Source: an uncultured Bacteroidota bacterium (lineage in GTDB: Bacteria > Bacteroidota > Bacteroidia > Chitinophagales > UBA8649). From it: 33,985 nt of DNA. Position numbers and translations under genes: made by a program. Location of the stretch: assembly GCA_937139485.1 (NCBI GenBank), contig CAKZQD010000039.1, positions 1 to 33,985 of the forward strand, written 5' to 3'. Under the pieces are notes generated by a model that saw nothing but the letters and a program-made list of their open reading frames with translations, was not told the origin of the DNA and did no database searches. Positions 8,129-16,770 of the stretch are shown in pieces (positions within the stretch are counted from its first letter, which is position 1; every line of letters begins with the position of its first letter).

Positions 8129-10537
8129 TTATTTTTTCTTAGTTGTTTTAGGTTTTGCTTTAGCCTTAGCTTTTGGCTTCGCCTTTGCTTTTGTAGCTGC
8201 TTTAGTTTTAGTTGCTGCTTTTTTTCCTCTTTTAGGTGGCTGGTTTTCCATAATATGCAAAACCTGTTCTAAATCAAGTGTTTTTGCATCTGTATCTTTC
8301 GGAATTTTATAATTCGTTTTTCCTTTCTTTATATAAGGTCCCCATCTTCCATTCAACACTTCAATTTCGTGTTCAGGGAAAGACATAATATGCTTTTCGG
8401 CATCAGATTTTCGCTTGGCGTGTATTAAATCAACGGCTTCTTCTAAAGTAATTTTATAAGGATCTAAACCAGAATCTTTAGTTATAGATACAAATTTACT
8501 ATTGTGCATTACATAAGGTCCAAAACGTCCAATAGATGCTTTTACAACTTTGTCTTCAAACTGCCCAAGTTCTCTAGGCAATTTAAATAGCTCTAATGCT
8601 TCTTCTAATGTAATTGTTTCTAAATGCTGTTCTCTTAGCAATTTAGCAAATTTGGCTTTTTTACCTGCTTCCTCATCTGTAACACCTAGCTGTACCATTG
8701 GACCATACTTACCCATTCTTGCTATAATTGGCAAACCAGTTTTTGGGTCATCACCTAGTGCTCTTTCTCCACTTGCACGATCTGCATGTTCTGTAGTATG
8801 TGCTACTGTTTTGTGAAAAGGTGTATAAAATTTTCCTACCAATTCTGTCCAACTTGCACTTCCGTCTGCTATTTTGTCAAAGCTTTCTTCCATTTGAGCA
8901 GTAAATGAATAATTCATAACTTCATCGAAATGTTCTACTAAAAAGTCAGTAACAACCATTCCAATATCTGTTGGAAATAACTTCATATTTTCTGCGCCAA
9001 CATTTTCAGAAGCAACTTCGCTCTTTATTTTTCCAGCTTTCAAACTTAAAACTTGATAATCTCTCTTTTTACCTTCACGGCTGGTTTTTTCAACATAAAA
9101 TCGCTTTTGAATTGTTGAAATTGTTGGTGCATAAGTAGAAGGACGACCTATTCCTAGCTCTTCTAATTTTTTTACTAAACTTGCTTCAGTAAATCGTGCA
9201 GAAGCTTTTGTAAATCTTTCTGTTGCCGTCATTTCATTCAAATCAAGAACTTGACCTTCGCTTAAAGGTGGAAGCATTCCAGAAGTGTCTTCATCTTCAT
9301 CATCTTCATCTTTTCCTTCTAAATAAACTTTTAAAAATCCGTCAAAAATCATAACCTCACCTTTTGCTGCAAGGGTTTCTTCTGCTTTTGAAATATCTAT
9401 AGTAACTACGGTTCTTTCTAACTGCGCAGGACTCATTTGTGAAGCAATAGAACGTTTCCAAATTAAATCATAAAGCCTTTTTTCATCAGCATTAGAACCT
9501 GCTTCGTTTTCTGTAAAATCTGTTGGTCTTATAGCTTCGTGTGCTTCTTGTGCGTCTTTATTTTTTGTTTTAAAAACTCTTGGAAATGAATATTCTTTGC
9601 CATAATCTTCAATAATAGCTTTTTTGGCACCATCAATTGCCGTTTGAGAAAGATTTACACTATCTGTTCTCATATAGGTAATCTTTCCAGATTCATATAG
9701 TTTTTGTGCTACTTGCATTGTTTTGGCTACAGAAAAGTATAGCTTTCTACTGGCTTCTTGTTGTAAAGTAGAAGTTGTAAACGGTGCAGCTGGATTTCTT
9801 TTTGCTGGTTTTTTGGTAATATCTGCTATAGAAAAATCAGATTCTTGGCATTTCTTTAAAAAATCGTTTGCTTCTTCTTCAGTTTTAAACTTTTTAGCTA
9901 AATCTGCTTTTAATAATACAATTTTACCTTTAGTATCTTCAATATCAAACAAAGCAGAAACTTTAAAGAAAGACTCCGTTTTGAAATGCATGATTTCTCT
10001 TTCTCGCTCTACTATTAAACGAACAGCTACAGACTGTACTCTTCCTGCAGATAATGATGGTTTTATTTTTTTCCATAAAACTGGAGATAGTTCATAACCA
10101 ACCAATCTATCTATTACTCTTCTTGCTTGCTGCGCATCTACTTGCCCCATTCTTAGTTTCCTAGGGTTTTCTATGGCGTTCAAAATAGCTGTTTTCGTAA
10201 TTTCTGTATAAGTAATTCTTTTTGCCGTTTTTGGATCTAAACCTAGTACGTGACACAAATGCCAAGAAATGGCTTCTCCCTCACGATCCTCATCCGTTGC
10301 TAGTAAAACTTCATCAACTTTTTTTGCTGCTGCTTTCAATTTTTTTACAACATCTTTTTTATCTGCCGTAACTTGATAGTTTGGTTCAAAATTATTTTCT
10401 ACATCTATAGAAACATCTTTTTTGGGTAAATCTCTAATATGACCATAAGATGATTCAATGATATAATCATCACCCAAATACTTTTGGATGGTTTTTGCTT
10501 TAGATGGTGACTCTACAATTACTAACTTCTTTGACAT
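8129..10537 (-). CDS. topA: DNA topoisomerase I
   Basis: An 802-residue type IA topoisomerase that relaxes negative supercoils. The TOPRIM domain starts at KLVIVESPSKAKTIQKYL (4-21) and has the metal motif TDEDREGEA (81-89). The catalytic tyrosine is Tyr288 in GKITYMRTDS. SLSAGRVQSVAVRLIVERE (161-179) and GIGRPSTYAPTI are further family blocks. The C-terminal part has no Cys4 zinc fingers. It carries GRFGPYV/GKYGPMV/GRWGPYI repeats instead, then a ~30-residue Lys/Ala-rich tail likely to bind DNA non-specifically. This layout is usual in Bacteroidota. A near-consensus promoter lies just upstream (10569-10598). Confidence 0.97.
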   Translation of the reverse strand: MSKKLVIVESPSKAKTIQKYLGDDYIIESSYGHIRDLPKKDVSIDVENNFEPNYQVTADKKDVVKKLKAAAKKVDEVLLATDEDREGEAISWHLCHVLGLDPKTAKRITYTEITKTAILNAIENPRKLRMGQVDAQQARRVIDRLVGYELSPVLWKKIKPSLSAGRVQSVAVRLIVEREREIMHFKTESFFKVSALFDIEDTKGKIVLLKADLAKKFKTEEEANDFLKKCQESDFSIADITKKPAKRNPAAPFTTSTLQQEASRKLYFSVAKTMQVAQKLYESGKITYMRTDSVNLSQTAIDGAKKAIIEDYGKEYSFPRVFKTKNKDAQEAHEAIRPTDFTENEAGSNADEKRLYDLIWKRSIASQMSPAQLERTVVTIDISKAEETLAAKGEVMIFDGFLKVYLEGKDEDDEDEDTSGMLPPLSEGQVLDLNEMTATERFTKASARFTEASLVKKLEELGIGRPSTYAPTISTIQKRFYVEKTSREGKKRDYQVLSLKAGKIKSEVASENVGAENMKLFPTDIGMVVTDFLVEHFDEVMNYSFTAQMEESFDKIADGSASWTELVGKFYTPFHKTVAHTTEHADRASGERALGDDPKTGLPIIARMGKYGPMVQLGVTDEEAGKKAKFAKLLREQHLETITLEEALELFKLPRELGQFEDKVVKASIGRFGPYVMHNSKFVSITKDSGLDPYKITLEEAVDLIHAKRKSDAEKHIMSFPEHEIEVLNGRWGPYIKKGKTNYKIPKDTDAKTLDLEQVLHIMENQPPKRGKKAATKTKAATKAKAKPKAKAKAKPKTTKKK

Positions 10538-10568
10538 ATATACAATCTTCTATTGATTAAACAAAGTA

Positions 10569-10598
10569 CAAAAGTAGCTTTTGTTTTATAAACACAAA
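10569..10598 (-). promoter_or_regulatory. Bacteroidota-type promoter of topA
   Basis: Read on the minus strand, TTTG (10598-10595) is followed after 18 bases by TACTTTTG (10576-10569), an exact match to the -7 consensus TAnnTTTG at normal spacing for the primary sigma factor of this phylum. It lies about 32 bases before the topA ATG. Confidence 0.75.
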
Positions 10599-10778
10599 GA
10601 AAAAAATGTTTTTTAAACCAAATTATACCCAGAATAAATAATGAATTTGCATTTATAGATGGCTATTTTTGTTTTTCATAAAAAGTATTACAAGTATAAA
10701 ATATAGCTTTTAAACCATAATATTCTGAAATATATTATTTAAGCATAGAAAAAATAATGTTGAAAATTCCTAAAATAA

Positions 10779-10813
10779 AAAAGCGCAATTTTACAAAATA
10801 AAATTACGCTTTT
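10779..10813 (-). terminator. Terminator of the dikinase-like gene
   Basis: An inverted repeat of 15 bp with one mismatch: 10779-10793 (AAAAGCGCAATTTTA) pairs with 10799-10813 (TAAAATTACGCTTTT) around a 5-base loop. Read on the minus strand it is followed by a T-rich stretch. It lies 28 bases beyond the stop of the gene at 10841-15055. Confidence 0.8.
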
Positions 10814-10840
10814 ATATAAATAATGTTTAGCTTTTTTGGT

Positions 10841-13800
10841 CTACATCTTAACTATTTTCAAATGTTTTTCTACTGTACTACCAAAACATTTAATAAAGTA
10901 TGTTCCAGAACTATATCCTTTAAGTGATATTGAAGTTTCAGATTCAATTCCATTATTATTCAATAATCCAGTTTTTATTTTTCTTCCTAAATTATCATAA
11001 ATTTCAAAATTTAAATCTTCCTTTTGTAATGAAACAGCTTTAACAATTATATTGAAATTACCAGGTGTTGGGTTTGGATATACCAAAATTTCGTTTGATA
11101 AAACATCATTTAAACTATTTATATTAAGAGTAGTATCAGAACCAGAAGTATCTGATTTATATTCAATAATAGTTGTATTTTCAAAATCACAGATACCAGA
11201 ACCATCTGAAAATACTACTTCATAAGTACCAGCTGATAAATTTAAAAATGTATTTGTGCTTACAAAAGTTTGTCCACCGTCTATACTATATTGGTATGGT
11301 GCAGAACCAGTAGTTGGGTTTACAATAATAGCTCCGTCTACTGCAAATTCAGAACTTGCATCAAGAGTAGTAATTTCTGCTTTCATTTCACAAACTTCAA
11401 CAGGTATTTGCTGCTCATAATTACAAATTCCCTGCGCATCTTGAATAATTACATTATAATCTCCTACTGCCAAGTTTGGAAATAAATTATTTGAAACAAA
11501 ATTTTGACCTCCATCTATACTATACATATAAGGTGCAATTCCAGAAGTAGGATTAATTTCGATAGAACCATTTGCTACAATTGTAGAAGAAACTAAAGTT
11601 GCATCTATATTTGCTGAAGTAAAAGCACAAGATTCTATTGTAACATTATTTTGGTATGTACAACTACCCGCCGCTCCTTCTATAATAATGTTATAATTTC
11701 CAGCAGCTAAACTATCAAAAGTATTATTTGCAGAAAAAGTAATTCCACCATCTATACTATATTGAAATGGACTAATTCCTGCATTTGTATTAATTGTTAT
11801 AGCACCATCTTCTATACCAAATAAAGATGCATTTGTAACATCAACACTTGCAGTAATACTACAGCCTGTTCCATTAGGGCAGAAAAACTCTTGCGCTTCG
11901 TGTCCAAAATTTCCACTATTAAACACCAAAGAACTTCCATTTACATCTAAAACTGAAAAGTCTCCATTTCCATATCCACAGCAAATTCCGTCTCCAAAAG
12001 AATCAAATACAAATATAGAAAAACAAGAATTGTAATTCACGCAAATATCTTGACTAAAAGAACTCATTCCAGACTGTAAAGAACCGCTTGCTACTACTTT
12101 ATTTGCCACTTCGTCATACAGTTCCCAAGAAGTTTCTTGTGGGTAATTATCTGGATTTATTATAAAAGTAATTATATCAAAATCAGAACCTAAATCTGTA
12201 GTTGTAGAAGCAGAATTATTGCTTAAATCACCATCTGCTTGGTTGTTTATACTTAAAATATTTAAAGTAATATTATTATTTAGTTGTTGAAGATTTTCAT
12301 TTACATTTATTGCTACAACTTCCTGATCTTGAAATGCAATATCTAATATTACATTAACAGTATCTACTGCTAAACCATTTGCAATTACTTGTATTTCTGC
12401 ATCGGTAATTGTAGTTTCTCCGTTATTAATAATTTCTGTATTAAGTGCTACTACATCGTCACAAAGTACTTCAACACCAGCAATAGAAATTTCTCCTTCT
12501 AATATGTGCAGATTGCTTAAAACAATATTTAAAGTGTCATTATTTCCGTACTCATCGTTAACATCTGTAACAATACCTGTAATATTATAATTGCCTGTAA
12601 CAGAAAAATCTTGTGGTACTGAAAATTGAAAATCAGCATCTTCAAATGCTTTTATAGTATCTGAAATAGTAATAGTTTCTACCAACTGCCCATCTACCAA
12701 TAATGAAAGATCAAAATCTGACATTTTATTTAAACCTGTGTTTGATATTTTTGCTGAAACGAGTTCACTATTTCCTAAGCTTGAAGAAGATTGAGGATTT
12801 AAAATTTCTGTAAACTCTAAATCACTATTAGCTTTAATATCTGCCCAAAAAGAAACCCAAGGTCTGGCTTGTTTTATAATTAATTGATCTTGAGCGGTTA
12901 CTTTATATTCTATATCCATTCCAAAACCTTCTGCGCCTACTACGTCATATAGTATTGCAAATTCGTCATGAATAACAGTAAGATATTCTCTCATTTGGTC
13001 AAGATGTACTTGATCCATTACCAAATCACCCGGGTTTACAAGGTTTGACAATCTTAATACTAAATAACCAGCACCATTTGTAACATCTTCATACAATAAA
13101 ATTTCTTCGGGTACAGAGTTTGGATCTGGGTTTGTAATCAATGATTCTCCTACTTGTGTATTTAAATAAAAAGTACTGTCGGTTTCATAAACTGGGTCTA
13201 TACTAATTCCTACGCCATTAGATTGTTCGTCTTCAAAATTAGAATGACATAAAATACCCATTGCTGCAATATAATGGTCTACACGATAAAAGTCTCTTTC
13301 TTCGTAAGCTCTAAAATTCCACATACTTGCATAAACTTGCTTTATAGATTTAGAAATATGCCCTTCGTCTAGGTGTTGTGTTTTTGAGGTGTATAAACCT
13401 GCTCCGCTAAAGCCTGGCAAATCTTCATTATTTGTACTTGATCTACATCTTACCTTGGTACCAACCGGAAAAGCATCGTGCATTACCTGTAAATCATCTA
13501 ACATCCATTGTGGCATTGGTGCATTTTTTATAGATTTTCTAAAATCTTTTAATCTTTGGATTCTAAAATTTAAATCTGTAGAAAAAGTTGGATTATCTAT
13601 CATCACTTGTGCTTCTTGATAAAAGTTATTAAACTTCATAAACTCATCGTAATAATAAAATGGTATTCCAAAACCATCTGGAATAGTTCCACTTGGAAAA
13701 CCAAAAGATTGCATAGTTGCCACATTTGAGCATTTTGCACCAAAAGCTGTTGCCATTTCAAACTCAATAGAATCTAAAGGCATAATATTTTGTATACTTA

Positions 13801-15055
13801 AATCTCGAACAGGTATTTGTGCTTGCGTTGGTCTTAAATTTTCATACCAATCATTTACCTCTGTGAGTGTTGCTTTTCTAATGGTATATTTATCATTTTC
13901 AACTTTATAATAAATATAATCATTCAATAAATTAGATATAGAATCTATCAATAAAGGATCTTTAATGTAAGCATTCGGAACATCGTCTTGAATAGCTCTT
14001 AAATTTACGTGAGAAAGTGGTGTTTGTACTACAGAAGTAATAATTCCTCCAACTCTTGGTAATGAATTTGGTAAAGCGTCATATAAAACTATATCTCTAG
14101 AACCTGGGCTTTCGTTAAGCGATGTCATGTGTTTAAAAAATCCATAACCTTCTGCTTCGTGAAAAGGAATATAGTTTATTTCTGCAAAAACATCAGATTC
14201 TAAAACTACTTCTACCCTAGAACCAACAAAATCTGCAGCATAATTATTTAAGTGATTACTTTCATCAGATTGACCTATAAAATGATTCATATTATTTTGC
14301 AAAAAAGGCATATTTGCCATTAATAACTCATAAGTTCTCTGTGTTGCTTCAAAATCTTTAGCATCTCCAAACGAAAAATTAAATGAATAACTTCCAATAA
14401 CCCCATTTGGAGAAATATCTGTTGGATTAAAAACTATCTCTCCAGATCCATCATCTCCGCTTACGCTAGCTCCAATGCCACTCCAAAAACTGGCGTGTAT
14501 TGTATATGTATTACTATTTATGAAGTAAACTTGTGGGTTTGGTGAATCTCTGTTTAGTATACCAAATTTTACATACTGCTGACCATCTAAAAATGGTGCC
14601 CAAGAAACATTGTTTATAGTTGCCAAATTGTTAAAAGTCTGCGCATCTGGTATAGAAGTTGCTCCGTCTACAAATGCAATAGGATCTGCAAAATTTAGTG
14701 GCGCATCTGTTGGCATATTATTAAATTCTGTAATATCGTCTATCCCATCGCCATCTATATCGCCAGGGCTGGCAATATCATAGGCTGTAATTGTATAATT
14801 AGACAATGGATATGCTGCTCCTGGTTCAGAAATTACCATGGTTCCATTTACACCCATCGTTATTGATGTTTCCCATTCGAAAGTGGCACTATGCTGCGCT
14901 TCTAATATGTAATATTTGCTTGCTTGTGCTTGTATAGACAATTGAACTTGACCAACACTATTTACAGAATAATTATCTATAGTTACCACTTGAGCAACTG
15001 AAGTATTTATGAAGACAATTAAACAAATAATGAATTGAATAGTTTTTTTAATCAT
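10841..15055 (-). CDS. Secreted GWD/PPDK-like dikinase-fold protein with SprB repeats and T9SS domain
   Basis: A 1404-residue multidomain exported protein. In order: signal peptide (1-22, ending SVAQ); a calcium-type motif SPGDIDGDGIDDITEF (96-111); a phosphohistidine-like segment TPLSHVNLRA (345-354); an ATP-grasp PEP/pyruvate-binding domain (~440-735) with VRCRSSTNNEDLPGFSGAG (535-553), IKQVYASMWNFRAYEER and the terminal DIEYKVTAQDQLIIKQARPW (714-733); CARDB-like Ig domains (~750-960); a GDGICCGYGNG module; three SprB-type repeats; and a type A T9SS domain starting at LVYPNPTPGNFNI. Having the His segment before the ATP-grasp domain is the order of alpha-glucan water dikinases, not of PPDK. 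Whether it is catalytic outside the cell, where ATP is scarce, is unknown. It could be a binding protein. Confidence 0.82.
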   Translation of the reverse strand: MIKKTIQFIICLIVFINTSVAQVVTIDNYSVNSVGQVQLSIQAQASKYYILEAQHSATFEWETSITMGVNGTMVISEPGAAYPLSNYTITAYDIASPGDIDGDGIDDITEFNNMPTDAPLNFADPIAFVDGATSIPDAQTFNNLATINNVSWAPFLDGQQYVKFGILNRDSPNPQVYFINSNTYTIHASFWSGIGASVSGDDGSGEIVFNPTDISPNGVIGSYSFNFSFGDAKDFEATQRTYELLMANMPFLQNNMNHFIGQSDESNHLNNYAADFVGSRVEVVLESDVFAEINYIPFHEAEGYGFFKHMTSLNESPGSRDIVLYDALPNSLPRVGGIITSVVQTPLSHVNLRAIQDDVPNAYIKDPLLIDSISNLLNDYIYYKVENDKYTIRKATLTEVNDWYENLRPTQAQIPVRDLSIQNIMPLDSIEFEMATAFGAKCSNVATMQSFGFPSGTIPDGFGIPFYYYDEFMKFNNFYQEAQVMIDNPTFSTDLNFRIQRLKDFRKSIKNAPMPQWMLDDLQVMHDAFPVGTKVRCRSSTNNEDLPGFSGAGLYTSKTQHLDEGHISKSIKQVYASMWNFRAYEERDFYRVDHYIAAMGILCHSNFEDEQSNGVGISIDPVYETDSTFYLNTQVGESLITNPDPNSVPEEILLYEDVTNGAGYLVLRLSNLVNPGDLVMDQVHLDQMREYLTVIHDEFAILYDVVGAEGFGMDIEYKVTAQDQLIIKQARPWVSFWADIKANSDLEFTEILNPQSSSSLGNSELVSAKISNTGLNKMSDFDLSLLVDGQLVETITISDTIKAFEDADFQFSVPQDFSVTGNYNITGIVTDVNDEYGNNDTLNIVLSNLHILEGEISIAGVEVLCDDVVALNTEIINNGETTITDAEIQVIANGLAVDTVNVILDIAFQDQEVVAINVNENLQQLNNNITLNILSINNQADGDLSNNSASTTTDLGSDFDIITFIINPDNYPQETSWELYDEVANKVVASGSLQSGMSSFSQDICVNYNSCFSIFVFDSFGDGICCGYGNGDFSVLDVNGSSLVFNSGNFGHEAQEFFCPNGTGCSITASVDVTNASLFGIEDGAITINTNAGISPFQYSIDGGITFSANNTFDSLAAGNYNIIIEGAAGSCTYQNNVTIESCAFTSANIDATLVSSTIVANGSIEINPTSGIAPYMYSIDGGQNFVSNNLFPNLAVGDYNVIIQDAQGICNYEQQIPVEVCEMKAEITTLDASSEFAVDGAIIVNPTTGSAPYQYSIDGGQTFVSTNTFLNLSAGTYEVVFSDGSGICDFENTTIIEYKSDTSGSDTTLNINSLNDVLSNEILVYPNPTPGNFNIIVKAVSLQKEDLNFEIYDNLGRKIKTGLLNNNGIESETSISLKGYSSGTYFIKCFGSTVEKHLKIVKM
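11159..11865 (-). repeat. Three SprB-type repeats within the dikinase-like gene
   Basis: Three tandem protein units of about 78 residues, each with a core PYQYSIDGG-x-T/N-F followed by F-x-x-L-x-A/V-G-x-Y-x-V/I-x-x-x-D/G-x-x-G-x-C. Such repeats occur in SprB and many T9SS substrates. The DNA copies have diverged, so this is not a recent duplication. Confidence 0.8.
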
Positions 15056-15175
15056 AATAAAATGTTTAGTTTAGGCTACTAATATACTAAATTTTAATAC
15101 AATTTGGTTACTAAGTTTACTTTACTGTTATAGAAGAAGTGTACTTCAGACATTATTATTGTTGTATTTTATGTT

Positions 15176-15694
15176 TTATTCATCACAAACAAATGTTGTA
15201 TGTAATAAATGAAGTCTTGCTTTGTTTTTATAAATTACTACTTGGTAAATACGATTATATATATCTAAATCAAAAGCACCAATATCTTCTCCAACTAAAA
15301 TACCTGCCAAAACACCTGTAGTATTGCTATGCCCTACTACAAGTACATCTTTTTTATTTTCTAATAGCATTTGTGAAAAATCTTCAAGTTCATTTGCATT
15401 ATATTCTTTTACTTGAAGTGCTTTTGCTGTAGCTGTTGGCAAGGCTGTACTTTTGGTTCTAATATAATCGGTAGAATATACTTCTTTAATTGAAACGTCA
15501 CTTAAAAACTTACTGAGATACTCAGATCTTTCTTCGCCACATTTTGTAAGTGGTGGATCTGTAGAATTATTTGTATTGTAATCTTTTTCTGAATGTCTAA
15601 CTAGATATATTGTAAATATTTCAGAACAATTTTGTGCACTTATTGGAGATTGAAACGTCAATAAGATTAATATTAATAAAATATATTTTTTCAT
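15176..15694 (-). CDS. Secreted histidine-phosphatase superfamily protein
   Basis: A 172-residue protein with an N-terminal signal peptide (MKKYILLILILLTF, ending ISAQ at 21) followed by a phosphoglycerate-mutase/histidine-phosphatase fold. The catalytic phospho-acceptor His is in IYLVRHSEKD (29-38), where the common RHG is RHS. The second catalytic His is in VLVVGHSNTTG. A conserved Arg occurs in YSTDYIRTKSTA. The substrate is unknown. It is predicted to be periplasmic. It lies 120 bases upstream of the dikinase-like gene on the same strand, so the two may form a unit. Confidence 0.87.
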   Translation of the reverse strand: MKKYILLILILLTFQSPISAQNCSEIFTIYLVRHSEKDYNTNNSTDPPLTKCGEERSEYLSKFLSDVSIKEVYSTDYIRTKSTALPTATAKALQVKEYNANELEDFSQMLLENKKDVLVVGHSNTTGVLAGILVGEDIGAFDLDIYNRIYQVVIYKNKARLHLLHTTFVCDE

Positions 15695-15768
15695 AATTTT
15701 ATTTTATAAGTTTAATAAATAAATGCTTCAATTGTTTCTTTTTGAAAAATAAAACAACACTTATTTTC

Positions 15769-15776
15769 CAAATATA
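15769..15776 (-). promoter_or_regulatory. Possible -7 element for the histidine phosphatase gene
   Basis: On the minus strand this reads TATATTTG, a match to TAnnTTTG about 75 bases before the ATG at 15694. The nearest upstream TTG is 26 bases away, longer than usual, so support is modest. Confidence 0.35.
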
Positions 15777-15919
15777 AGATTAATAGATATTTTTTGTGTA
15801 TTCAAGAATATAAAAAACACAATTTAGGATAAACAAAGCTTATACCAATTTTTGAAATAAAAAAAACTTAGAATAAAAAAATTCAACTTTTACTAAAGTA
15901 ATAATTCTAATATATTTAT

Positions 15920-15927
15920 TACATTTG
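15920..15927 (+). promoter_or_regulatory. -7 element for the DUF975 gene
   Basis: TACATTTG matches TAnnTTTG exactly and lies 13 bases before the ATG at 15941, implying a very short untranslated leader. I saw no clear -33 TTG at the expected distance. Confidence 0.55.
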
Positions 15928-15940
15928 CAAAAAAAACACA

Positions 15941-16570
15941 ATGGAAAATTATAGTATTACACCTATTGATAGTAGTTCTTTAATGAAAAAGGCTCATAAT
16001 GACTTAAAAGAGCATTGGCCTATGGCAATTGGTGGAATTGTTTTATCATTATTAGCATCTATTGCTGCTAGTTTTATTCCTTTTGGAAGTATTATTGTTG
16101 GTGGTCCTTTAGCTTTAGGAATATCTATTTACTTTTTAAATGTAGTACGTAATAAAGATGCTCGAATAGAGAATTTTTTCGATGGTTTTAAAAATTTTGA
16201 AAATGCTTTACTGGGATATTTTTTTATGTTTTTATTTATAATATTATGGTCTTTATTATTTATTATTCCTGGAATTATTGCAGCTATAAAATACGCAATG
16301 ACCTTTTTTATACTAGCAGATGATAGAGAAATTTCTGGAAGCGATGCTATAGACAAAAGTATTGCTATGATGAATGGACATAAAATGGATTATTTTGTTC
16401 TCAATTTAATTTTAGTTTTAATTTCTATTCCTGTAACATTTTTAACATTAGGAATAGGTTTACTTTGGTTTATACCTTTTTCTTACGCTACTCAAGCAAA
16501 TTTTTATAATTCTATAAAAGGATACGATGAAGACGACCAATTGAGTTTAGAGGACAATCTAATAAATTAG
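15941..16570 (+). CDS. DUF975-like integral membrane protein
   Basis: A 209-residue polytopic membrane protein with a soluble N-terminus (1-25) and hydrophobic segments at roughly 28-50, 52-68, 92-120 and 150-185. The pattern matches DUF975: KEHWPMAIGGIVL near the first helix, a loop with IENFFDGFKNFENALLGYF, LLFIIPGIIAAIKYAMTFFI, and DAIDKSIAMMNGHKMDYF before the last hydrophobic block. The function is unknown. The C-terminus is acidic (YDEDDQLSLEDN). It is a single gene with its own promoter, followed immediately by an inverted-repeat element. Confidence 0.8.
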   Translation: MENYSITPIDSSSLMKKAHNDLKEHWPMAIGGIVLSLLASIAASFIPFGSIIVGGPLALGISIYFLNVVRNKDARIENFFDGFKNFENALLGYFFMFLFIILWSLLFIIPGIIAAIKYAMTFFILADDREISGSDAIDKSIAMMNGHKMDYFVLNLILVLISIPVTFLTLGIGLLWFIPFSYATQANFYNSIKGYDEDDQLSLEDNLIN

Positions 16571-16761
16571 AAATAAAAAATGACTATCCGTTTAAATACA
16601 GTAAGTCTAATTTTGCGAAGAATGTTTCTCCCTTGAGGGAGATAAGAGGGTGATTCTTCGACAAAAATCACCCATCTACTTCCCTCAAGGGAAGAACAAG
16701 ACTCGCAAAACATAAACCGATTAATTATTTATGCCTTTAAACGGATAGTCATTAAATAAAA
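16571..16761. mobile_element. MITE-like inverted-repeat element with flanking direct repeats
   Basis: A 175-base element (16579-16753) bounded by perfect 18-bp terminal inverted repeats, AATGACTATCCGTTTAAA at 16579-16596 and its complement at 16736-16753. Inside, the arms pair again: TTTTGCGA with its complement, then TGTTTCTCCCTTGAGGGA against the complement of TCCCTCAAGGGAAGAACA (two mismatches), then GAGGGTGATT against AATCACCCAT. Each half also carries its own palindrome, so alternative folds are possible. The 8-base sequence AAATAAAA lies directly outside each end (16571-16578, 16754-16761), as expected for a target-site duplication, although it is low-complexity. It encodes no protein. 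It may act as a terminator for the two convergent genes on either side. Confidence 0.75.
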
Positions 16762-16770
16762 TATTTTATA

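Larger units (their letters stand above)
10538..10840. other. Intergenic region upstream of topA
   Basis: About 300 bases between two minus-strand genes. The topA-proximal end holds the topA promoter and the distal end holds the terminator of the upstream gene (both listed separately). The middle (about 10605-10770) is AT-rich, with no gene or repeat that I can support. Confidence 0.6.

Noticed and set aside
8550..8816. Plus-strand frame inside topA
   Set aside because: It is a shadow frame opposite a fully conserved gene; the translation shows no protein-like features.
11159..11865. CRISPR-like or satellite DNA repeats
   Set aside because: The periodicity is at the protein level (SprB-type units) with diverged DNA, inside one reading frame.
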